Positions 8,375 to 12,110 of a stretch of DNA of 12,110 bases are shown piece after piece. The DNA is taken from NCBI GenBank assembly GCA_035691665.1, contig DASSIS010000153.1:1-12110 (forward strand), in the 5' to 3' direction. The position numbers and the translations under genes are program-made. The notes beneath the pieces were generated by a model. It was given only the letters and a program-made list of their open reading frames with translations, did not search any database and was not told where the DNA came from. Numbering within the stretch: the stretch's first letter is position 1; every line of letters starts with the position of its first letter. Origin of the DNA: DASUBN01 sp035691665 (lineage in GTDB: Bacteria; Pseudomonadota; Gammaproteobacteria; Natronospirales; REEB76).

Positions 8375-8391
8375 CCGGACCGCCCCCATCG

Positions 8392-8408
8392 ATTATGTAG
8401 ACAGTGTA
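8392..8408 (-). promoter_or_regulatory. Possible -10 region of the leftward operon
   Basis: On the minus strand two overlapping AT-rich hexamers, TACACT (8408-8403) and CATAAT (8397-8392), lie just upstream of the AddB-like gene in otherwise very GC-rich DNA. CATAAT matches the sigma-70 -10 consensus at five of six positions, TACACT at four. No convincing -35 hexamer is present at 16-18 bases. If CATAAT is used, transcription would begin close to the ATG at 8389, which would favour translation from the ATG at 8374. This is inference from composition and position only. Confidence 0.3.
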
Positions 8409-8437
8409 ACCCGTCCCCTCCCCGCGACCGGACGGCG

Positions 8438-8443
8438 TACAAT
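8438..8443 (+). promoter_or_regulatory. Possible -10 hexamer TACAAT of the Bax-inhibitor gene
   Basis: TACAAT matches the sigma-70 -10 consensus at five of six positions and lies 37 bases before the ATG at 8481, implying a leader of about 30 bases. No clear -35 hexamer is seen around 8415-8420. A modest GAGG ribosome site follows at 8468-8471. It shares a short divergent intergenic space with the leftward operon. Confidence 0.35.
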
Positions 8444-8480
8444 CGTGTCATCCGATCCATACGCTTCGAGGCAAGAGACC

Positions 8481-9227
8481 ATGGCTGACCTGAACAAGAC
8501 GGGCAACCCCATCTTCAAGACCAAGGCGTTCACGCAACCCGGCGTGATCACCGGCGACCGCATGACCGTGAGCGGCGTCATCGGCAAGAGCGTCATCATG
8601 CTGGTGCTGCTCACCCTGACCGCCGGCTGGGTCTGGGACCGCTTCCTGACCGCCGGCACGGCCGACGCCGTAGCACCCTACGTGCTGGGCGGCCTCATCG
8701 GCGGACTGGTGTTGGCCCTGGCCACCTCCTTCAAGCCCAACTGGTCGCCGGTGACGGCACCGCTCTACGCCATCTGCGAAGGCCTTGCCCTCGGCGGCAT
8801 CTCGGCCCTGTTCGAGCTGCGCTATCCGGGCATCGTCATCCAGGCGGTGGGCCTGACCCTGGCCACGGCCTTCGGCATGCTGATCCTCTACCGCACCGGC
8901 GTCATCAAGGTCACGGACCGGTTCAAGCGCATGCTGTTCGCCGCCACCACCGGCATCCTGATCTTCTACCTCGTCACCTGGGTGGTATCGCTGTTCGGGG
9001 TGGACACGAGCGTGCTGTACGGCCACAGCAGCCTGTCCATCGGCATCAGCCTGGTGATCGTGGCCATCGCCGCCTTCAACCTGGTGCTGGACTTCGACAT
9101 CATCGCCCGCCAGTCGGCCATGGGCGCGCCGCGCTACATGGAGTGGTACGGTGCTTTCGCCCTGATGGTCACCCTGGTGTGGCTGTACCTGGAGATCCTG
9201 CGCCTCCTCGGCAACACCCGGCGCTGA
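8481..9227 (+). CDS. Bax inhibitor-1 family membrane protein (YccA/BaxI_1 type)
   Basis: The protein has 248 residues, with a soluble N-terminal 30 or so residues (NPIFKTKAF, 9-17) and about seven predicted membrane helices near 34-52, 65-82, 93-112, 118-136, 152-172, 184-206 and 222-242. Family marks are SPVTAPLYAICEGLALGGIS (89-108) with Glu100 in the third helix, FNLVLDFDIIAR (199-210) with the paired Asp204 and Asp206, and APRYMEWYGAFALMVTLVWL (216-235). In characterised relatives such as BsYetJ, paired aspartates gate a pH-sensitive calcium leak; whether this protein conducts ions is unknown. It sits in the inner membrane. The ATG at 8481 is chosen because similarity starts there and GAGG at 8468-8471 precedes it; an upstream in-frame ATG at 8358 would run into the divergent operon. 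It is monocistronic, ending in the terminator at 9256-9286. Family assignment is firm and physiological role is not. Confidence 0.93.
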   Translation: MADLNKTGNPIFKTKAFTQPGVITGDRMTVSGVIGKSVIMLVLLTLTAGWVWDRFLTAGTADAVAPYVLGGLIGGLVLALATSFKPNWSPVTAPLYAICEGLALGGISALFELRYPGIVIQAVGLTLATAFGMLILYRTGVIKVTDRFKRMLFAATTGILIFYLVTWVVSLFGVDTSVLYGHSSLSIGISLVIVAIAAFNLVLDFDIIARQSAMGAPRYMEWYGAFALMVTLVWLYLEILRLLGNTRR

Positions 9228-9255
9228 ACTCAAGGTTCAAGGCACCTGCCAGACG

Positions 9256-9286
9256 AAGAACCCCGCGCGAGCGGGGTTCTTTTTTT
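9256..9286 (+). terminator. Strong intrinsic terminator between convergent genes
   Basis: AAGAACCCCGC (9256-9266) and GCGGGGTTCTT (9271-9281) form a perfect 11-bp stem around a GCGA tetraloop, followed by an uninterrupted run of seven T (9280-9286). It lies 28 bases after the Bax-inhibitor stop. Read on the minus strand the same stem is followed by TCTTCGTCT, a weaker U-rich tail, so it may also end the M16 peptidase transcript, whose stop is at 9304. Confidence 0.93.
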
Positions 9287-9303
9287 GCGCGGGATGCCTC
9301 GCG

Positions 9304-11973
9304 TCATTTGGGTTCCGGGCCCTTCACCACCTGCACCATGTCCGCCGGGCGCAACCACCGCTTGAACGCGGCCTGCACCTCGGCGGCGGTGATCTTGGCG
9401 TAGTGCTGGGCCGCCACGATGTCCGCATCCAGGGGCTCGCCGTCCTGGGAATGCTTCAGCAGGTTGCGGGCCACGTCCTCCATGCTCGCCGCCTTGAGCG
9501 GTATGCGCCTGAGCAGGGTCGCTTGGGCACGCGCGAGCTCCACTTGGCTGACGGGCGACTGCTGCATGGCGGCGAGGTCGTTCAGCACCAGGGAGCGCGC
9601 CTGGCCGACCTTGTCCGGATCGCAGCCGTAACCCACCTGATAGAAACCGCGGGTGCGCCCCCACTGGAACTGGGAGCTCACCGTGTACACGAGCCCCGAT
9701 TTCTCCCGCAGGTCCCGGCTCAGCCGCGAGGCGTAGAAACCGCCGCCCAGCACCTCGTTGCCGATCTCCAGGGCGTAGCGCTGCGGATTGAAGAGGTTGG
9801 TGCCGAGGCTCTGCACCAGGGTCACCTGGTCCTGTACGCTGGTCTGGTCCGGCACCTGCGCCTGGGATGGCTTGTTCACGGGTATCGCCGGCAGGTCCGT
9901 CGCCGGCCGCGGACCCTCGGCGGTCCAGGCCCCGAAGTACTTCTCCATCACCCGCCGCGCCTCCTCCGGCGTCACCTTGCCGATCACCACGATGCTGGTG
10001 AGGTCGGGGCGGAAGGCGGCGGCGTAGTAAGCGCGCACCTCGTCCAGGGTGAGTCCCATCACCGACTGGGGTGTGGCTTCACGCAACGAGGGATCGCCGG
10101 ACGGCACCAGGCCCTTCACAGAGGCCCGTTGGAACAGGTAATCCGGGCTCTCCAGGTTGCCCGCCAGGAAGCGGGCTGCCTGCACCTGCACCACTTTGAA
10201 AGCATCCGCCGGGAGCGCGGGATGCAGTTCGTTGTCGGCCAGGAGCTGCACCGCCCGCTCGAAATCCTGGGACGGCGCCTGCACCGAGAAGCTCGTGCCG
10301 GCGGATTCCTGGGCCGCGATGTCGTCCAGCGCCTTCTGGAAGGCGATGCGGTCGAGGGAGGTGCTGCCGTATTCGAACAGGCCGTCCAGCACCTGCGAGA
10401 CACCGTCCTGGCCCTTGGGTTCCTGCATCACGGCGCGGTTGGCGATGCTGCCGTACACGCTCACCGTGTCGCTCACGCCCTCCGGCTGCACGATGAGCTT
10501 GATGCCGTTGGGGAGCGTGCTCACCGCCGGGTGCACCGTGGACTCGGGCACGTTGAGCTTGGCCAAGGCCTGCTCCGCCCAATCCGGCAGCGGCACCGGT
10601 TTCTCGGGGGCGGAAGCCAGCGACTCGGCGCCGCCGAAACCCTTGCCGGAGATGGGCTTGCCGGAGGACTGGGGCGTGAGCACCGCCGCGATCATGTGCT
10701 GCTCATCCAGGTAGCGGCGCGCCACCGCATCCACCTCCGCGGCGGTCACGGCCCGGAACGCCTGGATCATGTCGTCGGGCGAGTCGAGGCCCTGGAACGC
10801 GAGCGCTTCGGACCAGGTGCTGGCCAGGCCCGGCACCGAATTCTTCTGGAACTCCAGCTGCGCGATCTCCTGGCGCTTGGAGGCTTCCACCAGCTCGGCG
10901 GAGACGCCGTTCTTGAGCACCCCCGCGAGCACGTCGCGCATCTCCTGCGTCAGCTCAGCCGAATCCCCGCCCTTGGGGAAGACGCCGACCGCGAAACCCA
11001 AGCCCGCCTCGGGCAGGCCGCTGGCCTCGAAATCGGCGTACAACGCCTTGCCCGCCGGCACCAGTGCGTAGAGCTCGCCGCGGCGGCTCGCCAGCACGTC
11101 CGCGAGCACCTGGCTCGCGGCGTAGTCCTTGTCCCTGAGGCCCGGCAGGCGATAGGAGAGCAGCACCAGTCCGTAAGGCAGGTCCGTGGGCAGCGCCAGG
11201 GCGCCCGCTTTCACCGGCTGGAGCTGCACCTGCGGACGCGCCGGCAGGGTCTTCCTGGGGATGCTGCCGTAGAGCGTGCGCACCTTGGCCAGGGTCGCCG
11301 CCGGATCCACGTCACCCACGATCACCAGGATCGCGTTGTTGGGGGCGTACCATTTCCCATAGAAATCCCCGAGCATCCCGGCAGTGGTCTGGTCGAAGGA
11401 CGGGCGGGTGCCGAGGGCGTCGTGGGCGTAGGGCGTGCCCGCGAACAGCGTGCCCAAGAGCTGGGAGTAGAAGATGTACTGGGGGTTCGACAGGTCCCGG
11501 GACACCTCCTGCTCGATGGCGCCCCGCTCCTTGTCCCACTCCGCCGGGCTCGCATCCAGGCCCTGCATGCGCAGGGCGCCGATGTGCAGGGCCACGTCCA
11601 GGTCCTCGGCGGGCACCGTGAAGAAGTATTGGGTGACCGACTGGGTCGTATCGGCGTTGAAGTCCCCGCCCATGGCCGCCGCGATCTCCGCCAGCTGGTC
11701 CTTGGAGAGCCCCGGACTGCCGCGGAACATCATGTGCTCCAGGGCGTGGGCGGTGCCCGGGAAGCCCTCGGGTGCCTCGTCGGAGCCCACGAGGTAGTTC
11801 ATCTCGGTGGCCACCACCGGCGCGAGCGTGTTGCGCACGATCACCACCTTGAGGCCGTTGTCGAGGGTGGCGCGCAGCACGTCCTGCCCGCTGCCGGGGG
11901 CGGCGGCGCTGGAGGGGAGCACGGAAACGACGAGCAGGCCGAGGGCGGCGACGGAGACGAGATGCTTGGACAT
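9304..11973 (-). CDS. Periplasmic two-lobed M16 zinc metallopeptidase
   Basis: The protein has 889 residues and holds two tandem M16 (pitrilysin/insulinase) halves in one chain. An N-terminal signal peptide is visible: Lys3, a hydrophobic run at about 5-20, and an SSAAAPG cleavage region near 24-26 with no lipobox cysteine, so secretion to the periplasm is likely. The first half has the inverted zinc motif HALEH (His76, Glu79, His80), with the distal zinc ligand Glu156 in AIEQEV about 76 residues later; this half should be catalytic. The second half begins near PNGIKLIVQPEG and lacks HxxEH. It carries the substrate-binding Arg756 and Tyr763 in LREKSGLVYT, as in partner subunits of the family. 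These enzymes degrade peptides held in a closed chamber; the substrate here is unknown. The start is supported by AGGGG at 11979-11983. It appears monocistronic and converges on the terminator at 9256-9286. Confidence 0.92.
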   Translation of the reverse strand: MSKHLVSVAALGLLVVSVLPSSAAAPGSGQDVLRATLDNGLKVVIVRNTLAPVVATEMNYLVGSDEAPEGFPGTAHALEHMMFRGSPGLSKDQLAEIAAAMGGDFNADTTQSVTQYFFTVPAEDLDVALHIGALRMQGLDASPAEWDKERGAIEQEVSRDLSNPQYIFYSQLLGTLFAGTPYAHDALGTRPSFDQTTAGMLGDFYGKWYAPNNAILVIVGDVDPAATLAKVRTLYGSIPRKTLPARPQVQLQPVKAGALALPTDLPYGLVLLSYRLPGLRDKDYAASQVLADVLASRRGELYALVPAGKALYADFEASGLPEAGLGFAVGVFPKGGDSAELTQEMRDVLAGVLKNGVSAELVEASKRQEIAQLEFQKNSVPGLASTWSEALAFQGLDSPDDMIQAFRAVTAAEVDAVARRYLDEQHMIAAVLTPQSSGKPISGKGFGGAESLASAPEKPVPLPDWAEQALAKLNVPESTVHPAVSTLPNGIKLIVQPEGVSDTVSVYGSIANRAVMQEPKGQDGVSQVLDGLFEYGSTSLDRIAFQKALDDIAAQESAGTSFSVQAPSQDFERAVQLLADNELHPALPADAFKVVQVQAARFLAGNLESPDYLFQRASVKGLVPSGDPSLREATPQSVMGLTLDEVRAYYAAAFRPDLTSIVVIGKVTPEEARRVMEKYFGAWTAEGPRPATDLPAIPVNKPSQAQVPDQTSVQDQVTLVQSLGTNLFNPQRYALEIGNEVLGGGFYASRLSRDLREKSGLVYTVSSQFQWGRTRGFYQVGYGCDPDKVGQARSLVLNDLAAMQQSPVSQVELARAQATLLRRIPLKAASMEDVARNLLKHSQDGEPLDADIVAAQHYAKITAAEVQAAFKRWLRPADMVQVVKGPEPK

Positions 11974-12015
11974 GGGATCCCCTGATGTAGCGAGATGCGG
12001 AAAAGAAACCGCGTC

Positions 12016-12024
12016 AGTCTAGCA
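12016..12024 (-). promoter_or_regulatory. Candidate extended -10 promoter of the M16 peptidase gene
   Basis: On the minus strand the sequence TGCTAGACT combines an extended -10 TG with TAGACT, four of six matches to the consensus. It would give a leader of about 35 bases before the ATG at 11973. No good -35 is present at 17 bases; TTGTCC (12040-12035) lies only 13 bases upstream, too close to be standard. The rest of the stretch to 12110 shows only a 5-bp GC hairpin at 12060-12074 without a T-tract and no gene I can support. Confidence 0.35.
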
Positions 12025-12047
12025 CCGGGGACTTGGACAACCGGGGA
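12024..12047. repeat. Direct repeat ACCGGGGA, two copies 16 bases apart
   Basis: ACCGGGGA occurs at 12024-12031 and again at 12040-12047, with a partial third match (TCGGGG) at 12052-12057. The copies flank the position expected for the -35 region of the M16 promoter candidate, which could make them an activator or repressor site. In DNA this rich in G and C, chance repetition is a real alternative. Confidence 0.35.
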
Positions 12048-12110
12048 TATGTCGGGGTTCCGCCCGAACGGCGGGAGCATCAGCGGCGGGCAGGACCACC
12101 ATAAGCGCGC

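Noticed and set aside
8389..8410. A possible LexA (SOS) box upstream of the repair operon
   Set aside because: The minus strand has a CTGT half-site, but the base quartet eight positions on is TCGA, not ACAG, so the second half is missing.
8448..9233. A minus-strand open frame of 261 codons opposite the Bax-inhibitor gene
   Set aside because: The translation is a His/Gln/Asp-rich mix with no helices or motifs, while the plus strand encodes a clean seven-helix membrane protein.
9403..11985. A plus-strand open frame of 860 codons opposite the M16 peptidase
   Set aside because: Its product is rich in His, Arg, Gly and Val with no recognisable domain, as expected for the antisense of a GC-rich gene. 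The minus-strand reading has a signal peptide, catalytic motifs and a ribosome site.
12060..12074. GC hairpin CCGCC-CGAAC-GGCGG as a terminator
   Set aside because: The stem is only five pairs and no T-run follows on either strand; chance is likely at this GC content.

Overview
The window is GC-rich, densely packed chromosomal DNA. The gene set suggests a proteobacterium, most likely a gammaproteobacterium: a TIGR03623-type AddB-like nuclease next to a UvrD/AddA-like helicase, a BaxI_1-type Bax inhibitor, and a two-lobed periplasmic M16 peptidase. The lineage is inferred from family distribution and general composition, not from a marker gene. I saw no rRNA, tRNA, CRISPR array, insertion sequence or phage gene.

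Layout. Positions 1-377 (+) hold the 3' end of a sialidase-like (BNR-type) gene. It runs head-on into a four-gene leftward block (8374 down to 379, minus strand). In transcription order this block is an AddB-like nuclease with an Fe-S cysteine signature, an AddA-like UvrD-family helicase-nuclease, a cytosolic 5'-nucleotidase of the cN-I family, and a ferritin-like/VIT1-CCC1 iron or manganese transporter. Each junction overlaps by 4 to 11 bases, so the block reads as one translationally coupled operon. A gap of 106 bases with divergent promoters separates it from a rightward Bax-inhibitor-1 family membrane protein (8481-9227), which ends in a strong intrinsic terminator (9256-9286). A leftward M16 metallopeptidase (11973-9304) converges on the same terminator. 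Upstream of it lie a candidate extended -10 promoter and a short direct repeat.

How the genes may work together. The two helicase/nuclease genes are expected to act as an AddAB-like pair that resects double-strand breaks: one motor plus two nuclease domains. The nucleotidase and the iron transporter share their transcript. That could reflect nucleotide recycling and limitation of Fenton chemistry or Fe-S supply during repair, but it is inference; simple co-transcription of housekeeping genes is the conservative reading. No clearly new system is present. The most interesting item is the repair, nucleotidase and iron-transport operon.
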